64,000 bases of DNA from Canna indica (GCA_034359265.1 CP136894.1:28240501-28304500), one strand, 5' to 3'; shown: positions 21,543-35,117, counted from the first letter of the stretch. Program-made: numbers and translations. Notes: a model not told the origin generated them from the sequence alone.

Positions 21543-23560
21543 TGTCACACCCCAACTGACCAGTCAGGGCCTACACCCTGCCCTGTAGCCTACTGTCTAC
21601 ACTGACAGACAAATAAAACAGAACATATCGAGAAAGAAAAACGCAACACAATTTTTATTTAAAAGTTTTCAAAATTCACAATTATATGTTTTCCAACCAA
21701 AGAAGGAAACCAACATCGTAACAAATAGAACATCTCAAGTATCAAAGTTTTACAAATTTTTCAAAACACAACTGTCGGTGCAGAAGAGGAAACAACTACT
21801 ACAAGACACTGGACTATGACTCAAGGGCGCCGCTACGAGATATGGCACCACCACCTGCCCTCCAACTGCACCATGCCGACAAGCCGCAATCAGTGCTCAT
21901 GATCCGCAAAAACCAAGAAAACAATTGTGAGTCCACATGGGACTTAGTGAGCGGTTCTTTCGAACCTCCACATAATCCACAGTTAGTCATGCGTAACATA
22001 TAAAGCAACATAGAATATAATTAGGGAGGTAAGTTACTTTTCAGTGTGACTATCGACCCCGTGGGTCATTTTGTATAGACCATATAGGAGAGACTTGCCA
22101 TAACGGCCTAGCCTTGCCATCTAGCATTCGGCCCATAAGGCCTACCTATGGTATAAGAATCCCGACTACCACCGGCCCTACCATACAAGGTAGAATCTCA
22201 CTGGCTGTTCGGCCGCATCATATCAAGATGAAAATAAAAAATCCCGGGCCCTCGACTAGGATGGTCCACTACTCTCCGGACACCGTCTGGGGTAGGGATA
22301 GCTAGTCCCACCCAACTGGGATCTAACACCTAGCAGGCCCGCTGGTGTATCTCAAGACCCAATCCCTGGCCGAGCTAAGCATTGATCATTTCCGATCTCC
22401 ACGCTTCTCGACGTACCATCTCAAGCACATCACACAGTCAAATGTCGTACAATTACATGATTCAATAAATTAACTTGCTATAGTTAGAGTCCTTCCTAAG
22501 TATTATCATGCCTCTATTGATTTAGCATTCTAATTATGAAAATTACCATCTAAAGCTCACCCGCTCCCTCCCCTAGGTTTGGCCGAACCTTGAGCAAGGT
22601 GAACCTTGCTCGGCCATGCGTCTTAGGATAGGAAAGGAAGAGGAGAATTTAACCCCGACCCTAATTCATTGTCTACGCTATATCTTAATTGCATATTGAC
22701 TAGCTTGCCCCTCCCCCTATACTTGGCCGAACCCTTCTCATGAAGTTTTAGGGTTCACTCGACTAACCCTATGAGTTTAGGGGAGACTAGTTTCTTAACA
22801 CGTGAAATCGATAATTAAGAACACATTATTCATGAACTTGAGATGATCCGAGGGCTCTACCCTCGTCAAGGGAATTGGGGAAAATTTTGGCATGACATTT
22901 CCTTTTTTCCCATGATTCGGCAGTCCTAGAACTCGAGAAAACGACAAGGAAAACAAGATGATCCGACAAGAATTGATACAAAACAATGAATACCCAACTC
23001 CGAAACCAAGATCCATCGAAAACTCGCGAGAAAACACATCCTAACACTTCTAGGGGTTTGGCTACCCACCTCCCCCAATTCTTCATATCTAACCACTCAC
23101 CATGCTTGAGGAAGATGAAGGATCGGATGATGACAACCTCAAATCTTCCGACGACGGCGTGAAATCCTAGATCGACCAAAATCTCCTTTCCTTGCTCCCT
23201 CTCCCTCTCTCCCTATGCGCTGCCTTGTGCGACTCCAAGATGAGTCGTACGGCAGCTTGGATGAGGGATTTTAATCTCTCATCTAACCTTCCATTTTGGC
23301 CTTTAACTCTTACTCATGACTCAACTAAGCCCGAGCTCGACTTGGGTTCTAACTCAACCCGCAACACGAGTCAATTTAAACTCGATTAAGGTATAAATGC
23401 ATAAAAGGAAAGAGTTATTTCCTAATTTAATTGCATACATCATTAGTCGAGTTATACCTATTACTCGAGGCGATCCTGAGGCTCGACTCGACTATCCCCG
23501 GGTCCGGCGCGCTACACCAAAATAGATTTTTATATTAAAAAAAATTTCCCGGGTCTTACA
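21543..23560 (-). repeat. 5' LTR of chromovirus D, 2018 bp
   Basis: Minus-strand start TGTAAGACCCGGG at 23560, end GGGGTGTGACA at 21543, followed by the primer site. It aligns with 14432-16985 on both flanks of a roughly 540 bp absence at about 22445. No reliable target duplication can be read because the left partner element is truncated. Confidence 0.85.
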
Positions 23561-26500
23561 CACAGATCAGCAGATGCAACCCAATCTAGAACCAGTTTTG
23601 TTTGGCAAGCAACACAAGCATGCAAAAGTGCCCGAAGAAAAGGTTTACAACTTCAATTGAGAATCAACTTGTATCAATAAATACACGATACTCTATGGAA
23701 CATAAATAGAGGTTTACAACAACATTCCTTTCAGGTTAGACAAGGAATTTAAGGACTTCACATCATTTATTTATTGAAGATGGAAAATAAATGAAATATA
23801 ACAACAGAGGGAAGGCAGCATTGAACCAATCTAAAACAAAAAATTTTGCAAGCATCACTTTCTTTTTGATCTAATGTGCACCAATGACACTATTTATTAC
23901 TGTTTTGGAAACAATCTCCCTAATCACAATGCCATTGGAATTATGCTAAGAATACTCTAGTTCCCAATCAAAGGAACCAAGCAAACTAGTTTGGGAAACA
24001 CTCTCTAATCACAATGCTAATAAGAATACTAAGTATGTTTAAATAGTTAAAATTGATTATAGTTAACCAAATGCTCTAAGATATGTGCAGCCAAATGTCG
24101 ACACCATATGGATTGATCGAGCATGTCACGATATCAGATGTAGTACACTATCCATGTAAGAACTAAGAATTTTCAAAAAGGATAAGTTATAGTGGTTTAT
24201 CATATATGGTTTGATCATTTTGCTTCCGATAAGAATGAACTATAACTATTAATTCCAATGAATGATGGGAAAGAATTCAGGATCTTGCTACTAATCAAGG
24301 CAACACAGGTTAGGATGAAATAGATTATCATGCAGAAAAATTTAAGTAGAGAGTCCAATGAAAATACTAATAAACCTTACGCTACATTACTAGCTTCAAT
24401 CATGATTCAAAATGAAAATCAATTAATTCAACCATTTTTAACAATGTCTTTCAGAGAAAATATTCATCCAACTAGAACAAGGGCTAACACACAAAAATAC
24501 ATTATCCACTGATTTTGGTAATGAAAAGGAAAAGTAAATGTTGGATTCTCAAATAAGTTAAATAACATAGTCAATCTCCAAATCAAAAGGAAAGAGCAAA
24601 TCCTAGTCAGTCCCAATCACACCAAAGTAGTCGTAGAAATATTCTACATAAAGCAAACCAAATTAAATTGTCCCCAAAAGAATGGCAAACATCAAAGCTT
24701 TAGCATGTCAGACAATGCAAAATACACTGCATAGTTCAGGCAAATATACTGAAGGTACACGACCCACCTAGAAATCTTCAAATGTACATGTGAAAAAGGG
24801 AAAAAAGGAAACAAAAAAAAAGAGTAAAAGAAAAGAGTTGCATGGATTCGAAGGTACATGTGAAAAAGGAAAAAGTCATATATGAAGTATAGAACATACA
24901 ACACTCCTACACTAGTTATACCTCTGTGGGTGCTTAAATGGCAAGAGCTTCAAAATAGTCATTTTTGTTACTGTGATCAAGATCATTAGCTAAGTAAATA
25001 TAGTTAAAGAGAAACCAGCAAGAAAATTAACAGAGTTCTTCAAAAATAAAAAATGAATACATAAGCTAAAAATCTGGCAAATTTTGACTAGTATTGAAAG
25101 CTTTTGAAGTGAATTAAATTGAAAATGAATTGCATCCAGATGAGAGATAGTGAGTGGTATTGAATTCATTTTCCTCCTTAATTACAAGAAAGAGTAACAA
25201 AAGTATATATCAGTTATGAAAATTAATTGAATTGAAATGAATTGCATCCAAACCAAAAATAGTTCCTCTTCAAAACTTAGGCTTACTTTTCTAAGTTGAA
25301 GACCAACTATTACATAAAGGTCATTATTTTAAGACTGCTCAGGTGCTAATTTAATCACCCTTTCCGGGTGACCATAATGTATTTTTGATCACCTTTGCTG
25401 CTCTTATAATAGGATTAGGATAGTTTGTGGACTCCTTATCACTAATGGGCTTAGGATTGTTTGTGGACTCCTTATCACTAATGGTGTACCTGTCTCAGAT
25501 GGAGCTACTGTAATTTATGCATAGGTTGTTCAGTCTTGATATTCATTACCCTTCCTACATTATTTTGTAATATATCTGATATGAGGAAAGCACAAGATAA
25601 AATGTGAACACCCTTCCTACATTATTTTGTACTATCTGGTATGAGGAAAGAACAATATAAAATGTAAACATTCCCTTTCCTTACAAGAACGACTAACAAA
25701 ACATGAATTAAAATAAAAATAAACTATATAACAGTTATGAAAATGAAATGGGATAGAGGAATAGCTCGATTAGGTAGTCTTACAATTATACATGTGTTCA
25801 TCAATTGAAATGAAATTGTAGTGATACTGTGAGATCAGGTAACCTTGACCAAATAGTTTGTTCTTAAATCATTTCACTCTTTCTAGCCACAACAACTGCA
25901 TACTCGTCACCCCTGGAAATATTAATTATTTCATAACTATTATATTGCAGATAAAGTTTCTTAAACATTATAAAACCAAATAATGAAAGAACATAGAAGA
26001 CTAGGGCCGGTGATTAAATTTTAACAGCTCAATGGTTCCAATATGAGCACTTATGCAGACAAAATGTAAACATAATCTTCTCAGTCAACATGGCACTTAT
26101 TCTATGGTACTTATTCTACTTCTCCCATTTTATAGAAAGTTATACCTCAAAACAAAAACCTTCAACTTCTATCATTTATATTGCAAAAGATGAACAAATA
26201 ACATTCTTTCCTCTTTATATCAATTTATAGGCACCCACTTTATATCACAGTGCTCTCAATTTCTTCTAGTTTCTTATAAGCTTCCTGAACAAATAAGGAA
26301 AAATTATATCACATATCACTCATTTCTTAAACTGGGGAAATATACAACTTTAGTAGTATTGTCCAATTGTGATGTGTACTATAAGTATTTAAAGGCACCA
26401 AAGGCATGCTACTAGCTAATATATTCAACATACTAATATTTAATTGAAAAAGAAACATAAGTTATATATACTTTAGGTCTAGCTCCATTCACAATGTATG

Positions 26501-26676
26501 AATTATTTATTGAAGAAGAAACAAGTTAGATGTCACAAATGTAGTTGATAAGGCATGTCAATGGTGTCTAGCTATATTAGTTTAGAGCAGCTTTCTTATG
26601 ACAGTAGGAATGTAATAAGATTTCATGGGAAAAATTTCTCTTGAGAGTCATTAACTTACCTTGATTTCCTTATTTA
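23561..26676. other. AT-rich anonymous sequence with short local duplications
   Basis: No gene is recognised. Direct duplications occur at about 25408-25480 (GTTTGTGGACTCCTTATCAC unit) and about 25567-25665 (CCCTTCCTACATTATTTTGTA unit). Two short AG/GT-bounded minus-strand open segments (about 26282-26247, EAYKKLEEIEST; about 25915-25870, GDEYAVVVARKSEM) could be fossil exons, but no family is assigned. Confidence 0.4.
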
Positions 26677-29030
26677 TGTAATACTCGGGGTTCCCTAATA
26701 TAAAAAATTTTCGTAGTGCAGCCCATCGAGTCGGGAGCCAGCCGGGTCGAGTCACGTGATCGCCTCGAATAGCAGGTAAAAATTAATTTAAATCATAACT
26801 AAATGTTGGTGATTGAATGGATGGGCATATGGTTGACTCAAGTTTGGTTTGAGTTTTGGTTCGCGGATCGAGTCGGAACTCGAACCGGGTTAGGTGGAGT
26901 CGGATGAGGGGGTAAGTAAGTGATCGGGGGTAATTGAGTCATTGGATGAGGGGAATAAAGCCCCTCACCCAAGCCAGCCATACGGCTCAAGGAGAGAGCA
27001 GCACGCAGCCCAAGAGGAAGGGGGAGCGAGAGGGATCTTGTCGGCTCCAAGTTCGCATCGACGATTGAGGAAATCGGAGCTCGTCTTCATCGAGGTCACC
27101 TTGGGATCCGATCAAGGTGAGTGGTTAGTGTGTTTATGAAGGGAGGTGGGTGGCCGACCCTAGAAGTTTTGAGATCGGGTTTCTTTCGTGAGTTTCTTGC
27201 CGATCGACGTGTTTCCTCGTGTTAGAACTTTAATCGATGTGTATACCTGTGATTTTAAGTTTTAATCGTATGTATTCTGCATTTTTCTGGGTTGGCCGAG
27301 TGGAGGAAAAAGGGGAAAGGTCATGCTGAAATTTTCTCCAATTTCCTCGCTCGTCTTGCAACTCATGATACGATCCATGTTCGTTAAATGTCGATTCTTG
27401 ATTTGATGTTGCGTAGTCATCGTAACCCTGTCCACCTTACTTGAGGACTCGGCCAAACTGGGGGTTACCCTACTTGAGTTGGCCGAGCAAGGGCAAGGGT
27501 GGAAGATGTGGACTGCTCGAATCAATTTGCTTGGTTTCGGATTATGTTGTCTTGATTCATACTTACATGCTTATAGATAGGTTGAAATCATATTACTTGA
27601 TTCTTGTTCATCTTAGAGGTTGTTGCAACTATAGATCTATATTTTCATGGTTATGGAAATGTTCTTGCTAATGCATACATGGATAGGATTGTTATTGTAT
27701 ATGAATCATAGGAAAGGTTTCATTAATTGTCAGATATTATATTCAATCATTACTATGTATACATTGCATGTTCTTTATTGGATTAATTAATGGAATTCAT
27801 CTTCTTTTATTCGGCTCTCATGTGATAATTGCTGCTCATGATTAATTTCGGTAAGTGTCATTGACAATGGTAGGCCGAGTACTCATCTATAGTCAGCAAG
27901 TTCTAACAATCTAGAAAGAATGGTTTCGGTACCTAGCGATGACATTCAACGTAGAGACAAGGTTCACTTACTAGGTTCCACACCTAGGGATAGTTAGCGG
28001 ATGTCAATATCCTAGTAATGTGACCCGAGGGGAAGGGTCGGACATGGGCAACGCCCGGAAAGCAAAACACAGGAAAACTTGCACAACCTAGTTCTGGTTG
28101 TGGTTGAGATGGTCTACTAAGGAGTAGGATTAGTCGAATGGCTACCACACGACTCAGCGGTTGATAGGGTCTTGAGATTGTACCAGCGGGCCCGCTAGGT
28201 GTTAGACCCGAGTGGCAGAGGGTCTTGAGAATCCGTCAGTGGGCTACGCTAATGGTAGACCCGAGTTGGGTGGGACTAGCTATCCCTAACCCGGAGGATT
28301 CCTGAGGCTAGTGGCCATCCTAGTCGACGGATCCGAATCATGAAAGTTCATAATTGAGATGCCCTTAGGTGCTAGTTTTGGGTAGGCCAATCGGCCTGGT
28401 TACATAGAGGGAAGAATCGAACCTTCCATATGTATTTTAGGCCATTAGTGGCCGAGCTAGTGAAATGGATAAGGGCTCGAGAGGCTGGTTCATCCATTCT
28501 TCTGTCTTAGCAAACTGATTAACTTATGTGGTGTGATCTTATATTAATTCCTTATATGTTATCTTGCCGAGGTTTTAAGTGGAGGTTCGAAAAGAACCGC
28601 TTACTGAGTTCCTCGTGAACTCACGATTTATTTATTGTTATTTTGCAGAGCCCGACAGTGAGGTACGGCTTGGTGGCATGGCATGCAGGAGGGCAGACGT
28701 GGTTGCAGATCTCGTAGCTGGCAGTTTGTTAGTCGTAGTCGTGTTTGAGTAGAGTCGAGTGTATGCACTGTGTTGCTCTGCAATCATTGAGATGTTTCTT
28801 TGAAAACCTTTGGATGTTTATTTAAAAACCTGTGTTGTTTTCGAACTTGGTTTGGTTAAACTATTTTCAAACAATTAATAAAGTTGGTATTGTTGCATTT
28901 GCTTATATTTCCATGTCAATCTGGTTGTATTTTATGAGTCGTTGGTCAGTGCATAGGGTAGGCTTCGGTGTACCGACATATACCCTGGCCGATCACGTGT
29001 ACCCTGAGTTGACTAGAGTACTTGAAGAAT
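26677..29030 (+). repeat. Truncated chromovirus-type LTR, plus orientation
   Basis: Starts TGTAATACTCGGGG at 26677 and resembles the minus-strand readings of 21543-23560 and 57223-59116 (CGCCTCGA.TA.CAGGTA near the start, GGTGGGACTAGCTATCCCTA in the middle, CCTGGCCGATCA near the end). The expected TGTGACA terminus is missing and no duplication matches ATTTA (26672-26676). It is a solo or broken LTR with its 3' tip lost near 29005-29030. Confidence 0.65.
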
Positions 29031-30596
29031 AGCATACAAAACACCGCTCGAAGTTCTTCAATAGCTTAAAGCCAAGCTCTAACAATACATTTCAGTTCAT
29101 GTTTATTATTGTTACATCAAGAAAACCAAAAGCTAAAAAAAATCACCGACACCATATAACAGTATCCTCTAAATGAATAGGCTAAATAAAAGAAATACCA
29201 TGCGGGACATTCAAATTCTCAAGAGCACCATCAAGAAAAACCTTCGTATGATGACTCTTTTGTGCCACAATGAGTCAATGACAATGAACATATTATACAA
29301 TCACCAGAATATTAGACTAGAAACACATGGTTTCACATTAGATGGTTTAAATTTCAACACTGTGCTGATTGAACTTTTTATTCAAATTTTTACCATCACC
29401 CCTGATTCTGAAATTCTTGTTCCACATGCGTTGACCAACTTGGATTGCTTAGGCACCTTAAATGCAGCAGGTGCAGATGCAACTTGTCTCTATATATTCC
29501 CCGTTGAGATTTTTTATTACTCTTTAAAAATTGAGAAATTACATCTTTTCATTCTTTTAATTGGGATATCTCAAAGAATTTGTAGAATAAAAGTCAATAT
29601 CTCAAAGAAGAAAATTTTTCATCTAGAATTGCCCATGAATGTTTTTTTTCTCATCTATCTTGTCTGGATGGGAATACAATTCTCAATCTTTCTACTTTTT
29701 CCTAGTCCAGGTAGGTGCGCACCTTTTGGCTTTTGCAACTCCATTCAATATAGGAGAAGTAACAGAAAAGTATTAAGTTGCGAATATACCTGAGAAAAAT
29801 TGCAGAAAACCTAGCGATCAAGACTTCAAAGCAATAGTGAGAAAGGTTGATGCCTGAGGAAAGGGATTGATGCCTCAGAACAGCGAGATCAAGACTTCAA
29901 AGCAAAGAAAGGTGGAGTGATTCTAAGTTGCGACTATACCTGATAAAAATTGCAGAAAACCTAGCGTCAATTTCCTCTTCCTTGATAAAATAAAATAAAA
30001 TAAACATAGTTGGTCGACTGAAAGATAACATAGAGGAAATAAAAATAAGGTATTTAAAATTTTGTAGGCTAAATTGGCACCCAATTTTATATCTGTTGGT
30101 ACTTTGGTTGGTAATACTAACAAAATTAAATCGGTTGGTGTAGTTGGAGGAGCGCACGACGGGATCGAGAAAAACATGAGGGAACCGAAAGGAGACGCAG
30201 GCAAGATAGGGCGCTGATGGCCGCGTCGGTGAAGGGGCTTTCGCGCGCATACATGATGGTGATTGCAAGAGCAGGTCGAGCAGAGATGGGGAAGGGGCAG
30301 GAGAGAATGAAAGGAAGGGAGAGAAATATATATGTTGCAGGAGATTAATGGGAGAGACGCGCGAGATCGGAAAAAAGAGAGAGAGGGAATTCTGGAGAAA
30401 TAAGGAAAATTTAGATTTTTTTTAATTTTAAGAGATTTAATTAATTTTTAATTATATAAGACATATAGAGACCAAAATTTATTAGAAACGTAATATTAAA
30501 GGCAAATTTTTTTGTTTGCCTCTAAATCTTATATTTAGAGACAAAAAATTAATTGTTTGTAAAAATTTGCCTCCAATTGAGGCTTTTGTTGTAGTG
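29031..30596. mobile_element. Right part of a CACTA-like element (Z)
   Basis: The right end reads GCTTTTGTTGTAGTG (30582-30596), preceded by short inverted pairs (AATTTGCCTCCAATTGAGGC; GCCTCTAAATC..TTTAGAGAC) typical of subterminal DNA. No left end is found. Inside, a CpG-rich block at 30120-30330 looks like a promoter or first-exon region. A 47 bp direct repeat (29778 and 29921, around ATTGCAGAAAACCTAGCG) is present. The 206-codon plus-strand ORF at 29173-29793 resembles nothing I recognise and is probably fortuitous. Confidence 0.45.
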
Positions 30597-30599
30597 GTT

Positions 30600-31330
30600 A
30601 TGCCCGTACACTTCTTTACACCATGAAGTGTAATTAACTATAGACTCATCTCCATGGTACTGTCTATATCTATAACATATCTAAGCACAGCTTGCTTGGC
30701 GTGTATAATTAACTTTAAACAGCTCAACCTGCAGCTTGCCTTTTGTTGGAGCAAAAAGTTTTTAATCTTTTCCTGAATTCTTTGCCTCTTCTGTTTAAAG
30801 TATTTAACTTTAAATAGCTCACCATGTTGTCCTCACAATACATACTTTTAGTGAGGGTCATATTATATCCTCACTAAATATAGAATTTCGTGAGGATCAC
30901 AATATCCTCACATAATATACTTTTTAGTGAGGATCATACTCGATCCTCACAAAATGCAAGATTTCGTGAGGGTCATGATGTTGTCCTCACAATATATACT
31001 TTTTAGTGAGGATCATATTCGACCCTCACAAAATGCAGGATTTCGTGAGGGCTAGGATGTTGTCCTCACAATATACAGTTTTTAACGAGGGTCACATCTG
31101 ACCCTCACAAAATGTTTTACTTTGACTGACGGATTTCCGTGAAAGTCATGGTGTTGTCCTCACTATATATACTGTTTAGTGATGGTCATATCTCACCCTC
31201 ACAAAATTATTCTTTTACTGGCGGGTTTTCATGAGGGTCGACTAGCAACGCCAATAAGTAGGTTGATTTAGTAAGGGTCGATGCGCGACCCCACCAAATT
31301 CTGTCACTAAAAGCTAGATCTCTTGTAGTG
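30600..31330. mobile_element. Right end of a second CACTA-like element (Y)
   Basis: It ends GATCTCTTGTAGTG at 31330, followed by TAT. From 30825 it holds tandem modules of about 80 bp built on inverted pairs such as GTGAGGATCATACTCGATCCTCAC, a CACTA-type subterminal array. The left end is not in the window or was lost. Element Z appears to have inserted into it at about 30597. Confidence 0.55.
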
Positions 31331-31810
31331 TATGGTCAAAGTTGAGACTTGAAAACTAGTTTTCATGAAAATGAAGTCAACCAACCCAAGGGACGAAAAC
31401 AACATATCAAATGTGAGACTAAGTAATACAAGATATCATGAAAAGATAGTCAAAATCCAAAACTACGAATCTTATACTAACTCAAGTATCGGTCAAAATA
31501 TTAAAAATCATTTTAGAAATAATTTTTCACGAGTCAAAATTATTTTGGGGTTCAGGTTTGGTTTTTGGATTCTTATGCATCATCATGAGGATTTACAACA
31601 CAAGCTAGACACCCTAGACCTAAACTCTAACTTCCCGAAAAATCTCGAGCGTCGACGATCGTCCTTGTCGATTTCTCCGATTTTTCCAATCGCGGACGTC
31701 GTGTGTTAACCGACTTGGAGCCTGAAAGTATTTCTCAATGAAATATTAGTTCCATGTTTGTTATCATCAAAATCGAGATTAAGATCAAGGTAGAAAATCT
31801 TAGGCCAACA
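31331..31810 (-). mobile_element. Sirevirus scrap (I): LTR start plus spacer
   Basis: The stretch 31540-31810 matches 61430-61698, the U3 start of the LTR, ending TAGGCCAACA. The stretch 31331-31535 matches 61915-62110, the 3' spacer. On the minus strand the LTR stump passes straight into 3' spacer, the same internal-deletion architecture as Sirevirus B. Confidence 0.7.
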
Positions 31811-32450
31811 GAACGGTTTTGGAATCGTTCCCATAGGCTCTAGCTTTAGGAATGATTCCAAAATCGTTCGGGATAAGGAATATATTTGCCCTTAAAGTAT
31901 TCGAAAATGTACAAATTTTCCCTACAATATTTTTGACCTATAGGAACGGTCAGAAAGTGTTCCCAAAATATAAAAAAGCGTGGCCAAAAACCTATGGAAA
32001 CGATTTTCCCATGTGTACTAAAATCCGTCGTTCCACTAGGCTATGGGAACGGTTTTCCTACCTATGGCCACGCTGCCAAGAAAACCGTTCCCATAGGCTA
32101 AACTTATAGGAATGGTTTCAAAAAGTGTTCCTATAGGCTCAGCCTATAGGAACGGTTTCAAAAAGTGTTCCCGTAGGCTTAGCCTATAAGAACGGTTTAG
32201 AAACTGTTCCTATAAGCTTATAGGAACGGTTTACAAACCGTTCCTATAGGCCAAACTTATAGGAACGATGTGGAAACCGTTCCTATAGGCCAAGATGATA
32301 GGAACCGTTCCTATCAACTGGCGCTTATGAGAACAGTATGTAAAATCGTTCCTATAGGCTTGCTTATAGGAAGTGTTCCTGTAGTGTAGAACTGTTCCTA
32401 TAACTCATGTTTTTGAACGGTTTAAAGCGTTCAAACAGCTTTAGTGTGTT
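31811..32450. repeat. ATAGGAACGGTTT subterminal array, left
   Basis: More than ten copies of (T)ATAGGAACGGTTT and its inverse AAACCGTTCCTATAG, often as back-to-back pairs. A further right-end-like TTCCTGTAGTG lies at 32376-32386, suggesting nested family members. Copies at 31811-31919 lie outside the left end. Confidence 0.75.
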
Positions 32451-34480
32451 TCTGTTAGTTATTTTGGGAACAATTTCAATTTCATAATACTACAATTTGA
32501 AATCAAATCTACTAAAACATAAATATAATTAATTCTAAAACAATTTCCATCATATACATAAAATATATTAATTATTGACTCAAAAAAACAAAGTTTATAA
32601 TTAAGGTACTGTTCTTACATGTGAAATTAATCTATGAAGCCTATACATCTTTCCTTTCTAAATTAGCCAAGTCCTCTAGATGATTATCTCCTCTATGAAG
32701 TTCATCTTTCATCTCCCCAAATCATCATTTCCTTGCAAAATCAATTAATAATTAAAAACGATCAAAAGTTTAACGTAGCAATTTAAAATTGAGACACTTC
32801 ACATGCTTGTTTTTCTCGTCCACATTTGTATATATCTTCTCTTTTTTTTTTTTTTTGATACAAAACGCATTGTAAGGCAACTACTAATGAGAATATAAAT
32901 TATTCAAACAATTAAGTCAAATCATGAAAACAACAAAAGGGTCCAATTATTCAAGTTATGAATAGGTTATACTAGACAAAACAAAGAAGTTGGCTAGATC
33001 GATCCAAATATAAAATAGAAAGATAATGCATTAGCATAAAATAATACAAAAAATATCCATAACCACTGGCCACACTTCTCCTAGTTTACCAAATGTTGGG
33101 GAAGGGCACAATGCCTCTTCATCAAAGCATATGAAGCATTTATCAATAAACCCACACCTAACCACACATACTCCCCACTGTTTGGAACATGGGAGCTATT
33201 CCATGAAAATAGAAGTTTTTTCTAAATAGTTTTGTGCAGTCCATCAAGTACCCAAGTTTTGACAACAATGGAGTAACTAACTCTTAAGAAGTTTGCGGAA
33301 TATCATATTACTACATGAAATTTTTTCTTAAAATAAATCTCCCCTTGAAGTAATAACATATTTCATTTCAAGTAGAATTAAGCTATTAGTAATTGGAGCA
33401 CCTCACAATTTATGCTACGAGAGCTAACAAATGGGTTTAACTCATAGTAAATGCACATCTAAAACAGGAAGAGACAATAGCTATTGATAGAGCAATTTTG
33501 CAAAACATTACCTTTGGATTTGTTACAATAACTCCAAATGCACTCAATGTATCATAGAAAAATTTGACCATCAAGACTGACATTGTTGATGAAGGGTAAA
33601 GCATATTTATATGCCAAGGCCTCTTGGACCCTAAGACTGAGGTGCGTCTTTGGGTGAAACTTCGTGCAAGTCCTTGTCAAAGTATGGCATACAATAGCAC
33701 TTATGAAATTTATTCATGGAACATAATGGAGATACAATACGGTGGATTTTTCAATCTAGCTTCTTTCCCAAATAAAAAACAAGAACAAGTCTTTTTCTTG
33801 AGGATGGGACTTGTCAACTTTATGAATTAATCTTATTTGATCCTAGATTTCATATGGTAACAGTAGATGGAAAATTCTTATATTTGATTAATTGATAATT
33901 TGTGGATTTTTTTACAAATGGAAAATAGATGATTTATGATTGTCTACAAGGAATCTGTAGTATGACAACCATCTAGTAGCAGACATTTGTGGTAACTCAG
34001 AGCCCAAATACATACATACGATATCAACTCAGAATCAAAATTAAAATGCACAAAACCCTTGTGACCACCTGGAAGGCACCATGGCACCATGAGCCTAACA
34101 AATCCCCTCGCATGTCAAAGCATATGAGCCAATTATCAATAATATAAAAATGAGACATTATACTCGCTCTATGAAGATGCAGAGAACAAATTGTTATTAT
34201 ATATCAAGAAGTTGGAAACTTGAGATTTTTAGAACTCCAATGTGAACTAGTGAATTGATCTAGAACATCCTGCACTCCCTGAATGAAAAAAGAATGTATA
34301 AAATCAATAATATAAGAACCATAGAAGGATAAACATGAAAGTGAATCTGGGGAGAGGAACCATCCTGCACTGGAAGCTAACCCAACCAAGGTTTGGCTTC
34401 AAAGGCATTGTAAGCTAACCCAACCAATATGTTTTTGCTTTCATTCACAAGTTATGTGGAATATTATAACCAAATACACA
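32451..34480. other. AT-rich interior of element W without recognised genes
   Basis: No convincing gene. A minus-strand open segment near 32640-32735 (GEMKDELHRGDNHLEDLANLE) may be an exon relic. Two related passages around AAAGCATATGA.. occur at 33120 and 34110. A poly(T) run lies at about 32842-32858. Confidence 0.4.
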
Positions 34481-34540
34481 TCGATATGTGCCTTGGCATG
34501 TGACACAAACATGTCAGTTGTCATCCAATATATGGTATAC

Positions 34541-34935
34541 CTGAGCAAATCCGAGGTCAAAAATATTTCCTGCCAATATTCCCCTAATCAAGTTTTCCAC
34601 TCGTTGACTATCATCTTCAATAGCATCATTATAAAGCTAGACAACGCTCCCTAAAAGTGAAATAGGTTTAGCATTCTCTTCATCATGTTTAAAACGGAGT
34701 GCTTCATTGTTAGAACTAAATTCCAGAGAGACAAGGTGCCATTTCAGGATAAAATTCACTATTAGCATTTACCTTAACCTTCTTAAAAATATCCCTAAAT
34801 CCCAATTCTCTAAGTACCAATTCAAGGAGCTGTTACTAACTATTTTAACCTTCTTAAAAATATCCCTAAATCCCAATTCTCTAAGTACCAATTCAAGCAG
34901 CTGTTACTAACTATTTTAACCTTCTTAAAAATAAC
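34541..34935 (-). pseudogene. DUF89 (pantothenate kinase 2 C-terminal phosphatase)-like gene fragment
   Basis: Minus-strand segments read LRELGFRDIFKKVK, then, after a short non-coding gap, KHDEENAKPISLLGSVV, a stop, and NDAIEDDSQRVENLIRGIL followed by AGNIFDLGFAQ. That ends at an AG/GT donor-like junction (34541/34540). This order and wording match the DUF89 metal-dependent phosphatase domain fused to plant pantothenate kinase 2. The first block is tandemly duplicated (71 bp period). It is a fragment, with an in-frame stop after GSVV and no flanking exons recognised. Family identification is from memory of the domain, not a search. Confidence 0.6.
34774..34935. repeat. 71 bp tandem duplication inside the DUF89 fragment
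   Basis: About 2.3 copies of a 71 bp unit starting TTAACCTTCTTAAAAATA at 34774, 34845 and 34916. Copies 1 and 2 differ at only one position (AAGGAG or AAGCAG), so this is a young event. Confidence 0.95.
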
Positions 34936-35117
34936 AAAATTCTCATAAGAACTAACTATCCTAGAGTCTCGAATATAAGTTTTTTTTTACCTTTCTAATA
35001 TCCAAGAAACAAATATTAATTTATGAATCATAAAATGCATTTTCAAGAAAGGAACAAGTTCATGTTCGTTAACTAAAATAAAAATTCATCATATGCTATG
35101 CTTTAATTGGGTATAAA

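Noticed and set aside
26677..29030. Complete LTR retrotransposon
   Set aside because: Only one LTR-like segment is present, without a primer site, polypurine tract, coding region or target duplication.
29173..29793. 206-codon plus-strand ORF
   Set aside because: AT-rich, Ile/Phe-heavy composition and no recognisable motif or splice or start context. It is probably chance within a decayed element.
30820..31300. Possible CRISPR-like array because of regularly spaced GTGAGGATCA..TCCTCAC units
   Set aside because: The units are degenerate inverted pairs in a plant nuclear context ending in a TAGTG terminus, consistent with CACTA subterminal repeats.
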